NCBI RefSeq assembly: GCF_000420625.1
Contig: NZ_ATVH01000013.1
Location: 524,975 to 588,974 of the forward strand
Reading direction: 5' to 3'
Source: Fodinicurvata sediminis DSM 21159
Lineage (GTDB): Bacteria > Pseudomonadota > Alphaproteobacteria > Kiloniellales > DSM-21159
Length of the DNA stretch: 64,000 nucleotides
Part shown: positions 56,808 through 64,000 of the stretch, piece after piece
Layout of the letters: every line of letters begins with the position of its first letter
How positions within the stretch are numbered: the stretch's first letter is position 1
Translations under genes and position numbers: made by a program
The notes under the pieces: generated by a model
The model's input: the letters and a program-made list of their open reading frames with translations, nothing else
Database searches by the model: none
Told to the model about the DNA's origin: nothing

Positions 56808-58043
56808 GTGAGATGCCGTCATTGCGATACGGAGCTTGAGCTGAGCTTTCTGGATCTGGGAAGTTCCCCGCCTTCCAATTCCTACCTGGATGGTCAGGCC
56901 CTGCATGCACCTGAAACCTGGTTTCCCTTGCGTGTTTTGGTCTGCGAAGCCTGCTGGCTGGTACAAACCGAAGATCATGCAGGACGGGAAACATTCTTTT
57001 CGGATTCTTATGCCTATTTCAGTTCCTACTCCACTTCCTGGTTAACGCATGCACGGACTTATGTGTATGACATGAAAGCGCGCTTTGGCCTTGGGCCAGA
57101 CTCCTGTGTCGTCGAGATTGCTGCCAATGACGGCTATCTGCTGCAGTATGTCCAAGAGGCGGGGATACCCTGCTATGGCATAGAGCCGACCCACAGCACA
57201 GCCGAAGCTGCCAGGGAGAAAAAGATCGATATAATCGAGGATTTCTTCGGCAGGCAGCTTGCAGGCCAGCTCGCTGCGCAAGATCGGCGGGCAGATCTGA
57301 TTGCTGCTAAGAATGTTCTGGCTCACGTGCCTGACATCAATGACTTTGTCGGCGGATTTGCTCGACTGCTCAAACCCACAGGCGTGGCCACCTTCGAGTT
57401 TCCGCACCTCTTGAACCTTGTGGCGTACAGTCAGTTCGACACCGTCTACCACGAGCACTATTCCTATCTTTCGCTGACAGCGGTTGAGCGGGTTTTTCGT
57501 GCGAATGGTCTGTCGATCTTTGATGTAGAGGAGTGGCCGACTCATGGGGGCAGCCTGCGTGTCTTTGCGCAACGCTCGGACTGTGGGGAGCAGGCAACTC
57601 ACCGGAACGTTGAGAGCGTGATTGCTCGCGAGGAGAAAGCCGGTATCAGGCAGAGAAACTTTTACGAAAGCTTTCAGCACAAGGCAGAGTGGATCAAGAA
57701 TGATCTGTTGGGCTTTCTCCTGGATGTTCGGAAACAGGGAAAACGTATCGCAGCCTACGGGGCGGCAGCGAAGGGTAATACCTTGCTGAATTATGCCGGT
57801 ATCAGACCGGACCTCCTGCCGTTTGTGATCGATCGGAATCCTTACAAGCAGGGTCGATACATGCCCGGCAGTCGCATTCCTATTGTTGGAGAAAAACTGC
57901 TCCAGGAGGAGAAACCCGACTATCTGTTGCTGCTTCCTTGGAACTTGCAGTCGGAGTTGATGGAGCAACTCAGCTACATATCAGGTTGGGACGGTCGTTT
58001 TGTTGTTGCCGTACCTGAGTTGAAGGTCCTGCAGGCAGGATAA
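56808..58043 (+). CDS. Zinc-binding sugar C-methyltransferase (TylCIII/NovU type)
   Basis: 411 residues with a GTG start at 56808. The N-terminal zinc-binding part has paired cysteines ('MRCRHCDTELE', then 'LRVLVCEACWLVQTEDH') and 'LGSSPPSNSYL'. The SAM domain has 'CVVEIAANDGYLLQYVQEAG', 'IAAKNVLAHVPDINDFVGGF' and 'VATFEFPHLLNLVAYSQFDT' followed by 'YHEHYSYLSL', the catalytic His/Glu block, then 'PTHGGSLRVFA'. A C-terminal domain carries 'KRIAAYGAAAKGNTLLNYAG'. These enzymes add a methyl to carbon 3 (or 5) next to the keto group of NDP-4-keto-6-deoxyhexoses. Here the CDP-4-keto sugar is the probable acceptor. Confidence 0.93.
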   Translation: MRCRHCDTELELSFLDLGSSPPSNSYLDGQALHAPETWFPLRVLVCEACWLVQTEDHAGRETFFSDSYAYFSSYSTSWLTHARTYVYDMKARFGLGPDSCVVEIAANDGYLLQYVQEAGIPCYGIEPTHSTAEAAREKKIDIIEDFFGRQLAGQLAAQDRRADLIAAKNVLAHVPDINDFVGGFARLLKPTGVATFEFPHLLNLVAYSQFDTVYHEHYSYLSLTAVERVFRANGLSIFDVEEWPTHGGSLRVFAQRSDCGEQATHRNVESVIAREEKAGIRQRNFYESFQHKAEWIKNDLLGFLLDVRKQGKRIAAYGAAAKGNTLLNYAGIRPDLLPFVIDRNPYKQGRYMPGSRIPIVGEKLLQEEKPDYLLLLPWNLQSELMEQLSYISGWDGRFVVAVPELKVLQAG

Positions 58044-58044
58044 A

Positions 58045-58929
58045 ATGCGGGTATTGGTAACCGGAGCGACAGGCTTTATTGGCCGTGCAGTACTAGAAAT
58101 CCTGGAAACCCATGATGTGGAAACAATCTGCGTCGGACGAACAAGGCCGGTTTCTGACTGTGAATTTCACGCGATGGATTTGCTTGAGTGCCGTGAATTC
58201 AAGAGCACATTTCGGGAATTGCGTCCCACCCACTTATTGCATCTGGCGTGGTATACCAAGCATGGGCAATTCTGGGCATCACCTGACAACCTTCGTTGGG
58301 TGGACGCCACCATCCGAATGACCGAAGCTTTTTGTGAAGCAGGAGGCCAGCACATAGTGGCTGCCGGGACCTGTGCTGAATATGACCTTTCATATGGATA
58401 CTGTCGTGAGGATTTGACGCCGCCATCTCCTGAGAGTCTTTATGGAACTGCAAAAGATGCCACCCGGCGTCTTGTGAGCAAGACTTGTGCAGATAAAGGT
58501 GTCAGTTGTGCGTGGGGGAGGGTTTTCTTTCCTTATGGAGAGGGGGAGCCGTCAACAAAATTGATACCCCAGGTGGTTAGGGTCTTGTCAGGACGCAGCG
58601 ATGCACTTGAAGTGAATGGTCACCATTTTCGGGATTTCCTGCATATCGATGATGTTGCCCGCGGTTTTTGGGCGTTGCTGCAACAAGAAGCGACTGGTGT
58701 TTATAATGTCAGTTCAGGAGAACCGGTTTCGATTGCGGCAGTGGTGAAGGAATTGGGCAGGTTGATGCAATCTGATGCCCATAGAGTGCAGATGAGGAAA
58801 CAGGGAGAGGATTGCGGTCCTCATCTGATATGTGGTGATAACCGTAAACTCCGGGAACTCGGCTGGCGGCCGACACTGCCCCTGCAGTCTGGCCTCCAGA
58901 AAACACTTGCCGACTTGAATTTGCACTAA
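58045..58929 (+). CDS. NAD-dependent epimerase/dehydratase family reductase
   Basis: 294 residues, extended SDR. 'MRVLVTGATGFIGRAVLEILE' binds NAD(P), 'LRPTHLLHLAWYTKHGQFWA' and 'IVAAGTCAEYDLSYGYCRED' follow, and the catalytic Tyr-x-x-x-Lys is in 'ESLYGTAKDATRRL'. 'HHFRDFLHIDDVARGFWALL' and 'GVYNVSSGEPVSIAAVVKEL' are typical of 4-ketoreductases such as CDP-abequose synthase (RfbJ). It starts one base after the C-methyltransferase stop and probably reduces the 4-keto group after C-methylation. The stereochemistry cannot be predicted from this reading. Confidence 0.9.
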   Translation: MRVLVTGATGFIGRAVLEILETHDVETICVGRTRPVSDCEFHAMDLLECREFKSTFRELRPTHLLHLAWYTKHGQFWASPDNLRWVDATIRMTEAFCEAGGQHIVAAGTCAEYDLSYGYCREDLTPPSPESLYGTAKDATRRLVSKTCADKGVSCAWGRVFFPYGEGEPSTKLIPQVVRVLSGRSDALEVNGHHFRDFLHIDDVARGFWALLQQEATGVYNVSSGEPVSIAAVVKELGRLMQSDAHRVQMRKQGEDCGPHLICGDNRKLRELGWRPTLPLQSGLQKTLADLNLH

Positions 58930-58955
58930 ACGTATGAACGTTGTGAGATAATAAC

Positions 58956-59729
58956 ATGAAGCTGACGCTGGATACGGATGCGCAAACGCTGACCCTTGAG
59001 GAAGAGGGCAGGTCAAAGGAGATGCCGCTTTACTCCAAGGCGGCCTTTGAAGCCCTGTCAAAACAGTGGCTACGTGTCGGCTGGGATCAAAAATACCCTT
59101 ATACCTTCAGCTGGTTTGGCCGACCAGTCATCCAGTTGCCGGAAGACATGGTGCGGATGCAGGAGGTGATCCATAGCGTTCAGCCCGATGTCATAATTGA
59201 AACCGGTGTGGCACACGGGGGATCCCTGATTTTCTATGCAAGCCTTTGCAAGGCAATGGGCAAGGGACGGATCATCGGTATCGATATCGAGATCCGGTCA
59301 CATAATAGGCAGGCCATCGAAGAGCACTTCCTGAGTGATTATATTACCTTGATTGAGGGCAGTTCCACTGCTGCGGATGTACTGGCTGAAACAAAGGAGT
59401 ATATCGGCAAAAATGACATTGTTCTGGTTATTCTCGACTCCAACCACTCCTATCAGCACGTACGAGAAGAGTTGCGACTATATGCGCCATTGGTCACAGA
59501 TGGCTCTTACATAGTAGCAACGGATGGAAGCATGCGGGACCTTACCGACGTGCCGCGAGGCAAAGCGGAATGGGCAGACGATAACCCGGCGCAAGCGGCT
59601 GAGGATTTCGTCAAGGAGAACGACAACTTTATTATCGAGCAACCGTACTGGCCTTTCAATGAGAGTAATCTCGATCAGAATATCACGCATTGGCCGAACG
59701 CTTGGATTAAGAAGGCGGGCAATAAATAA
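58956..59729 (+). CDS. CmcI-family methyltransferase (cephalosporin hydroxylase family)
   Basis: 257 residues. 'QLPEDMVRMQEVIHSVQPDV' and 'IIETGVAHGGSLIFYASLC' (SAM-binding), 'GRIIGIDIEIRSHNR', 'ITLIEGSSTAADVLAE', 'IVLVILDSNHSYQHVREELR' (metal-binding Asp and His) and 'GSYIVATDGSMRDL' are the usual blocks of the CmcI/RhoMT family (PF04989). In polysaccharide clusters such proteins O-methylate deoxysugars, for example rhamnose. It probably modifies the sugar made by the preceding genes, either free or in the glycan. Confidence 0.9.
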   Translation: MKLTLDTDAQTLTLEEEGRSKEMPLYSKAAFEALSKQWLRVGWDQKYPYTFSWFGRPVIQLPEDMVRMQEVIHSVQPDVIIETGVAHGGSLIFYASLCKAMGKGRIIGIDIEIRSHNRQAIEEHFLSDYITLIEGSSTAADVLAETKEYIGKNDIVLVILDSNHSYQHVREELRLYAPLVTDGSYIVATDGSMRDLTDVPRGKAEWADDNPAQAAEDFVKENDNFIIEQPYWPFNESNLDQNITHWPNAWIKKAGNK

Positions 59730-60824
59730 ATGTCATTAAGCGTAATAATACCAACAAAAAATAGAGCAGAGACTCTTTTTTATACAATACAAACAGTTAT
59801 AAATCAAGATGACAGCATTATAAAACAGATAATTGTCAGTGATAATTTAAGCACAGATAATACTCGTGAAGTTATTAATAGTTTTAATGATTATCGAATT
59901 AAATACATTAGGCCACCGCAAAGATTAGGTATGTCCGAACATTGGGAGTTCGCCTTAAGTCATATTAATACGGAATGGGTATGTATTATTGGTGATGATG
60001 ATGGCTTAACTCCGTTTTTTACAAATCTACTTCATAGAATATTGAAAAAATCACCATGCAAGGCTATAAGTACCAAACAATGCTCATATAAATGGCCTGA
60101 CCAGAAATATGGGCATGGATTCATTAAATACAATAACATTAATGAAATAAGAAGTACTAAAAAATACATATCTTCACTTATAAAAGGAAAAATATCTCAT
60201 AAAGAGTTACCTTGGATTTATACAGGTGGAATTGTCCATAAAGATATAATAAATACTATAAAAAATAAAACTGGAGATTTTTTTCTATCCATAATACCTG
60301 ATATATATTCAGTATTTGCAATAAGCTCTGTTTTGGATAAATACTATTATACTGATTATCCTTTATTTATAGGAGGAACATCAAAATACAGCACTGGGCA
60401 GTCGCAAATGAAGCCAAAAAATAATACTATATTTCAAGAATTTTTAAAAGAAAATAATAAATTATTTCTACCTTTTTTAGGTAATGGAAACATACAATCA
60501 TTGCCCATGTTATATTATGAATCCTACTTGCAGTCATCTCTTCTTAGGGACTGGGGATTGAAAGTAAATATTGAAGATATAATTGTATTAACTCTGTGCA
60601 GGGCAAAAAAAGAAAACTTCTATTATGTAAATTCTTATTGTAAAAAATTATCTACAATAAATGGATTAAACTATAATAATATTTTAATTAAATACAAATT
60701 AAAGAGCTTCACAGAAAACTATATCACTAACAAAAGAAAAGAAAAAAGTAACATATTTATAAAAAAATACTCAAAAAATATAATGGAATTTTATAATTCT
60801 ATATCTAATGAAAGATTTTTTTGA
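59730..60824 (+). CDS. AT-rich GT2-family glycosyltransferase
   Basis: 364 residues; the ATG follows the preceding stop with no gap. GT-A family 2 motifs: 'LSVIIPTKNRAETLFYTIQT', 'QIIVSDNLSTDNTREVINSF', 'YIRPPQRLGMSEHWEFALSH', and 'TEWVCIIGDDDGLTPFF' with the metal-binding D-D-D. The C-terminal half is less conserved and Lys/Asn/Ile-rich. Base composition changes sharply at its first codons, from a GC-rich operon to very AT-rich coding, which points to separate ancestry despite the tight junction. Sugar and acceptor unknown. Confidence 0.88.
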   Translation: MSLSVIIPTKNRAETLFYTIQTVINQDDSIIKQIIVSDNLSTDNTREVINSFNDYRIKYIRPPQRLGMSEHWEFALSHINTEWVCIIGDDDGLTPFFTNLLHRILKKSPCKAISTKQCSYKWPDQKYGHGFIKYNNINEIRSTKKYISSLIKGKISHKELPWIYTGGIVHKDIINTIKNKTGDFFLSIIPDIYSVFAISSVLDKYYYTDYPLFIGGTSKYSTGQSQMKPKNNTIFQEFLKENNKLFLPFLGNGNIQSLPMLYYESYLQSSLLRDWGLKVNIEDIIVLTLCRAKKENFYYVNSYCKKLSTINGLNYNNILIKYKLKSFTENYITNKRKEKSNIFIKKYSKNIMEFYNSISNERFF

Positions 60825-60839
60825 ATTGGGCGTACATAC

Positions 60840-61469
60840 ATGAATATGTATATGCAAAAAATAGAAAACCTTATTTTGTCAGAATCTAAAGAAGTAAAGA
60901 TAGGAAAATACCCTATTCCTGATATATTTTATATAGGAATAGGTAAAACTGGAAGTTCGAGTATAAAAAAAGGATTCCCTAACAATACAGTAGCACATTG
61001 GCATGATGAAGAGTATTTTGATTTTATATATAATGTAGATATACTTAAAAAATACAATTTATCACTATTTGATATAGTGGATTATTTTTCTATTAAATAC
61101 AATAAAACTTCAATTATAATTGAATGTGTAAGAGACCCTATTGAAATTACTATATCAAGTGTATTCCATAAAATACGGAATGGCAATATAGAATATAAAA
61201 ATAAAAACCAGATAATTAATTATATTAATAACTGTAATTTTGATTTAAGCCCTAAATTTACTGAATGGAAGAAATATAATATTGATGTTTTAAGTGAATT
61301 CGATAAAGAAAAAGGATTTTTCTTAAAGAAATCAGGTAACAAAATATTTATTCTACTAAAACTAGAATTTGCACATGAATGGGAGGTTATATTTAAAAGA
61401 TTAGGTTATCATTATGTTTATAATCACTCTAATAATTTTAAAAATTATAAAAACTACGAATTTTTGTAA
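60840..61469 (+). CDS. AT-rich sulfotransferase-like protein, 3' end cut by IS66
   Basis: 209 visible residues. 'DIFYIGIGKTGSSSIKKGF' resembles the PAPS 5'-phosphosulfate loop, and 'IIIECVRDPIEITISSVFHK' the 3'-phosphate motif, as in the 'putative capsular polysaccharide synthesis' sulfotransferase-like family (NKWYS type). The stop TAA (61467-61469) is made by the first bases of the IS66 terminal repeat that starts at 61466, so the native C-terminus is lost or altered. How much is missing cannot be seen because the other side lies beyond the window. Activity is therefore doubtful. Confidence 0.7.
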   Translation: MNMYMQKIENLILSESKEVKIGKYPIPDIFYIGIGKTGSSSIKKGFPNNTVAHWHDEEYFDFIYNVDILKKYNLSLFDIVDYFSIKYNKTSIIIECVRDPIEITISSVFHKIRNGNIEYKNKNQIINYINNCNFDLSPKFTEWKKYNIDVLSEFDKEKGFFLKKSGNKIFILLKLEFAHEWEVIFKRLGYHYVYNHSNNFKNYKNYEFL

Positions 61470-61567
61470 CCGTCCGCTCAGGACCGCCTTCAAATTTTGG
61501 ACAGCATCAGGTTAATTTCCGTCGTTATGTACGTCGTTACTGACGTCAACAAGGACGGAGGCAGTGG

Positions 61568-61927
61568 ATGCGCCAGGAGATACTGACGGGTGTTGAGCGT
61601 CGGCGACGCTGGTCGCTGGAGCAAAAGCAGGAGATCCTGGCGGCGGTTGGCGTTGACGGGGCGACTGTTGCCGATGTGGCGCGGCGCTACGACATCACGC
61701 GCCAGCACATCTACCAGTGGCGCCGCGAGCTACGCCAGAAGGGCCTGCTGGCAGACAGCCGTCCGCAGTTCCTGGCGGTGGATCTGGCCCCGGAGGATCC
61801 GGGTGCGGATGCGGGCGGGGCCGGCCTTGTCGAGATCGGACTTTGCAATGGCCGTCGCCTGCGCTTGGCCGGCGATGCCCCGGAGGCGGTGGTGCGGCGC
61901 ATGATCCGCCTGACGGAGGCGGCATGA
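61568..61927 (+). CDS. tnpA: IS66 accessory protein TnpA
   Basis: 119 residues. '[20 protein letters not shown]' and '[22 protein letters not shown]' form the helix-turn-helix typical of IS66 OrfA (IS3 OrfA-like/HTH_8). The C-terminal part ends in a strand-rich segment '[20 protein letters not shown]'. It overlaps tnpB by four bases (ATGA), as usual in IS66. Needed for efficient transposition in studied members. Confidence 0.92.
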   Translation: MRQEILTGVERRRRWSLEQKQEILAAVGVDGATVADVARRYDITRQHIYQWRRELRQKGLLADSRPQFLAVDLAPEDPGADAGGAGLVEIGLCNGRRLRLAGDAPEAVVRRMIRLTEAA

Positions 61928-62271
61928 TCGGCCCGGGCAATGGTGTGCGCGTCTACCTGGCCTGCGGGGTGACCGACATGCGCAAGGGAATAACCGGTCT
62001 TGCTGCGGCAGCGGATCAGGTATTGCGTCAGGACCCCTGCAGCCGTGCGGTCTTTGCCTTTCGCGGCCGGCGCGGGGACCGCATCAAGCTGCTGCACTGG
62101 GACGGCCAGGGGTTCTGCCTCTACTACAAGGTTCTGGAGCGCGGACGCTTTCCCTGGCCCTCGCCGGCCGATGGCGTGGCGCGCCTGACCTCGGCGCAGC
62201 TGGCGATGCTGTGGGAGGGCATTGACTGGCGCCGTCCGGCCTGGACGGCGGCACCCCTGCGGGCGGGCTGA
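61924..62271 (+). CDS. tnpB: IS66 accessory protein TnpB
   Basis: 115 residues from the ATG at 61924. The classic IS66 OrfB pattern: '[20 protein letters not shown]', '[20 protein letters not shown]', '[17 protein letters not shown]' and '[18 protein letters not shown]'. It is not related to the TnpB nuclease of IS200/IS605 elements despite the shared name. The frame remains open upstream into tnpA, but that part is not translated as this protein. Confidence 0.95.
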   Translation: MIGPGNGVRVYLACGVTDMRKGITGLAAAADQVLRQDPCSRAVFAFRGRRGDRIKLLHWDGQGFCLYYKVLERGRFPWPSPADGVARLTSAQLAMLWEGIDWRRPAWTAAPLRAG

Positions 62272-62335
62272 TATTTTATCAGAATCAAGGGGATAGTGCT
62301 GTTCCTGGGGAGTCGGCTGGGGTAAACTTCTGCCC

Positions 62336-63955
62336 ATGATACCGACGCTGGACAGCCTGCCGGACGACCCGGCCACCCTGAAGGCGATGATCCTCGCCCA
62401 GCACGAGGAGGTGACCCGCATGTCGGCCTCGGTGCGGGCCTATGAAAGCCTGGTGGAGGCACTCAAGGCGCGCATTCTGCGCCTGCGCAAGCAGAAGTTC
62501 GGCAGCTCCTCGGAACGCATCACGCGCGAGATCGCCCAGCTGGAGCTGGCCCTGGAGGACCTGCAGGTCGCCCACGCCCGCGAGTACGGCGGACAGGCGG
62601 AGGGCGATCCGGCCCCGACCCCCGAGAGCGAAAGTACGGACAAGCCACAGGGCCGCCGGCGCGGCCGCCCCCGGGTGGATCCGCAGACACCCCGCACGCG
62701 GGAGACCCTGGATCCCGGAGAAGAATGCCCCGACTGCGGCGGACCGCTGCGCCTGTTGGGCGAAGATGTTTCGGAACTCCTGGAGCTGGTGACAGCCCAG
62801 CTGAAGGTCATTGAGATCGCGCGGCTCAAGAAGTCCTGCCGCTGCTGCGAGAAGGTGGTCCAGCCCGAGGCACCGAGCCGGCCCATTCCGCGCAGCATGG
62901 CGGGCCCGGGCCTGCTGGCCCACATCCTGGTCTCCAAGTTCGACGATCATCTGCCGCTCTATCGCCAGACCGAGATCCTGGCCCGCCAGGGCGCGGAGAT
63001 CCCGCGCTCGACCCTGGTCGACTGGTGCGGCCAGTCCATGGCCGTGGTCGCCCCACTGGTCGCGCGTATCAAGGACCATGTCCTGGCGGGCGATCGCCTG
63101 CATGGCGATGACACCCCGATCAAGGTCCTGGATCCGCGCCGCCCCAAGGCGGCGGCCAGCGCCAAGGCCGTCAAGGAGGGGCGGATCTGGACCTATGTGC
63201 GCGATGACCGCGCCTGGGGCTGTACCGACCCGCCGGCGGTGGCCTACTGGTTCTCGCCGGACCGCAAGGGGGTGCATCCCCAGGAGCATCTCAAGGACTT
63301 CCGCGGCATTCTGCAGGCCGATGCCTATGCCGGGTTCCGCAAGCTTTATGAACCCGACGCCGAGGGCAAGGTGCGCGTGCGCGAGGCGGCCTGCTGGGCG
63401 CATCTGCGCCGGGACTTCCACGACGTCTGGAAGGCCACCGGCTCCAAGTTGGCGGAAGAGGCCTTGAACCGTATCGGGGCCCTCTACGATCTCGAGCGGG
63501 CGATATCCGGTCAGGCACCGGAGATGCGTTATCGCCAGCGCCAGGCGCACAGCCGGCCACGTGTCGAGGCCTTCCGCACATGGTGCGAGGCGCAGCTGGC
63601 ACGTATCTCGGGCAAGAGCGGTCTGGCCAAGGCCATGCGCTATGCCCTGAACCGCTGGCCGGCGTTCACGCTGTTCCTGGAAGACGGGCGTGTTGCCATC
63701 GACAACAACGTCGCTGAACGGGCCATGCGGCCCATCGCCATCGGCCGCAAGAACTATCTCTTTGCCGGTTCGGACGCCGGTGGCGAGACCCTGGCCGATG
63801 CCATGACGCTGATCGAGGCCGCCAAGCTGTCCGGCCACGACCCGCAGGCCTATCTGGCCAATGTCCTGGCCCGCATCAACGACCATCCGATCAACCGGAT
63901 CGATGACCTCCTGCCCTGGAACTGGACGAACCCGGCCCTGGCCAAGGCAGCCTGA
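62336..63955 (+). CDS. tnpC: IS66-family transposase (TnpC)
   Basis: 539 residues. An N-terminal coiled coil (about 10-70), a basic linker 'GRRRGRPRVDPQTPR', a zinc-finger-like 'EECPDCGGPLRLLGEDVSE' and 'KKSCRCCEKVVQP', then the DDE domain: 'HILVSKFDDHLPLYRQTEIL', 'LHGDDTPIKVLDP' (first Asp), 'GILQADAYAGFRKLY' (second Asp) and 'NNVAERAMRPIAIGRKNYLF' (Glu). The helical insertion with 'ACWAHLRRDFHDVW' is typical. Full length and apparently functional. Confidence 0.96.
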   Translation: MIPTLDSLPDDPATLKAMILAQHEEVTRMSASVRAYESLVEALKARILRLRKQKFGSSSERITREIAQLELALEDLQVAHAREYGGQAEGDPAPTPESESTDKPQGRRRGRPRVDPQTPRTRETLDPGEECPDCGGPLRLLGEDVSELLELVTAQLKVIEIARLKKSCRCCEKVVQPEAPSRPIPRSMAGPGLLAHILVSKFDDHLPLYRQTEILARQGAEIPRSTLVDWCGQSMAVVAPLVARIKDHVLAGDRLHGDDTPIKVLDPRRPKAAASAKAVKEGRIWTYVRDDRAWGCTDPPAVAYWFSPDRKGVHPQEHLKDFRGILQADAYAGFRKLYEPDAEGKVRVREAACWAHLRRDFHDVWKATGSKLAEEALNRIGALYDLERAISGQAPEMRYRQRQAHSRPRVEAFRTWCEAQLARISGKSGLAKAMRYALNRWPAFTLFLEDGRVAIDNNVAERAMRPIAIGRKNYLFAGSDAGGETLADAMTLIEAAKLSGHDPQAYLANVLARINDHPINRIDDLLPWNWTNPALAKAA

Positions 63956-64000
63956 TCAATCAGCAGGATTGCAAGGCGGTACAGAGCGGACGGTTACGAA

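Larger units (their letters stand above)
61466..63997 (+). mobile_element. IS66-family insertion sequence (about 2.53 kb)
   Basis: Terminal inverted repeats start GTAACCGTCCGCTC at 61466 and end with the complement at 63997; about 23 of 25 positions match. Left flank 61458-61465 is GAATTTTT and the three bases visible after the right end are GAA, consistent with the 8-bp duplication typical of this family, although the window ends before it is complete. The three standard genes are present and intact, so the element may be active. Confidence 0.93.

Overview
The window is a GC-rich chromosomal segment of an alphaproteobacterium, most likely from Rhodospirillales in the broad sense. This rests on gene content and layout: metX-metW, rpe followed by a heparinase-like gene and purH, hisC-tyrA overlap, a DUF2125 protein, an 'MNRKERR'-type TPR-sulfotransferase, and alphaproteobacterial 16-strand-type porins. 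No rRNA, tRNA or CRISPR array was seen. The taxonomic call is inference, not a computed result.

From 1 to about 39 kb the window is mostly housekeeping. In order it holds: a minus-strand run coaBC, dut, Rrf2 regulator, cysK (cut by the window edge); a one-piece 5-oxoprolinase/hydantoinase; a NUDIX hydrolase; rsmB; rpe, heparinase-like and purH; a secreted Gly/Ala-rich acidic protein with a strong terminator; a minus-strand catabolic cluster (class II aldolase, TRAP transporter DctPQM, amidohydrolase); mutS; a decayed lipoprotein-TPR gene; glnD; an MsbA-like ABC exporter; metX and metW; a tightly coupled aromatic/histidine operon (chorismate mutase fusion, hisC, tyrA); DUF2125; a ChaC-like cyclotransferase; a TPR-sulfotransferase; and a 2,2-dialkylglycine decarboxylase-like enzyme.

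From 39 to 48 kb the genome becomes repetitive. Three tandem paralogous porins, two followed by copies of the same hairpin terminator, sit beside an IS110-family element with a candidate bridge RNA. A mosaic intergenic repeat occurs in opposite orientations on the two sides of this block. Palindromic 'CCTCA..TGAGG' repeats, a GIY-YIG nuclease gene and a glycosyltransferase follow.

From 48 to 64 kb lies a surface-polysaccharide locus. It has an ABC exporter, GT4 glycosyltransferases, methyltransferases and a CDP-sugar operon (rfbF, rfbG, an RmlC-like epimerase, a zinc-type sugar C-methyltransferase, an NAD-dependent reductase). The operon has no visible RfbH dehydrase, so the predicted product is a C-methyl-branched 6-deoxyhexose rather than a 3,6-dideoxyhexose. 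Three very AT-rich genes (two glycosyltransferase-like, one sulfotransferase-like) look horizontally acquired. An IS5 element and an IS66 element flank or interrupt the locus, and the IS66 end supplies the stop codon of the last AT-rich gene.
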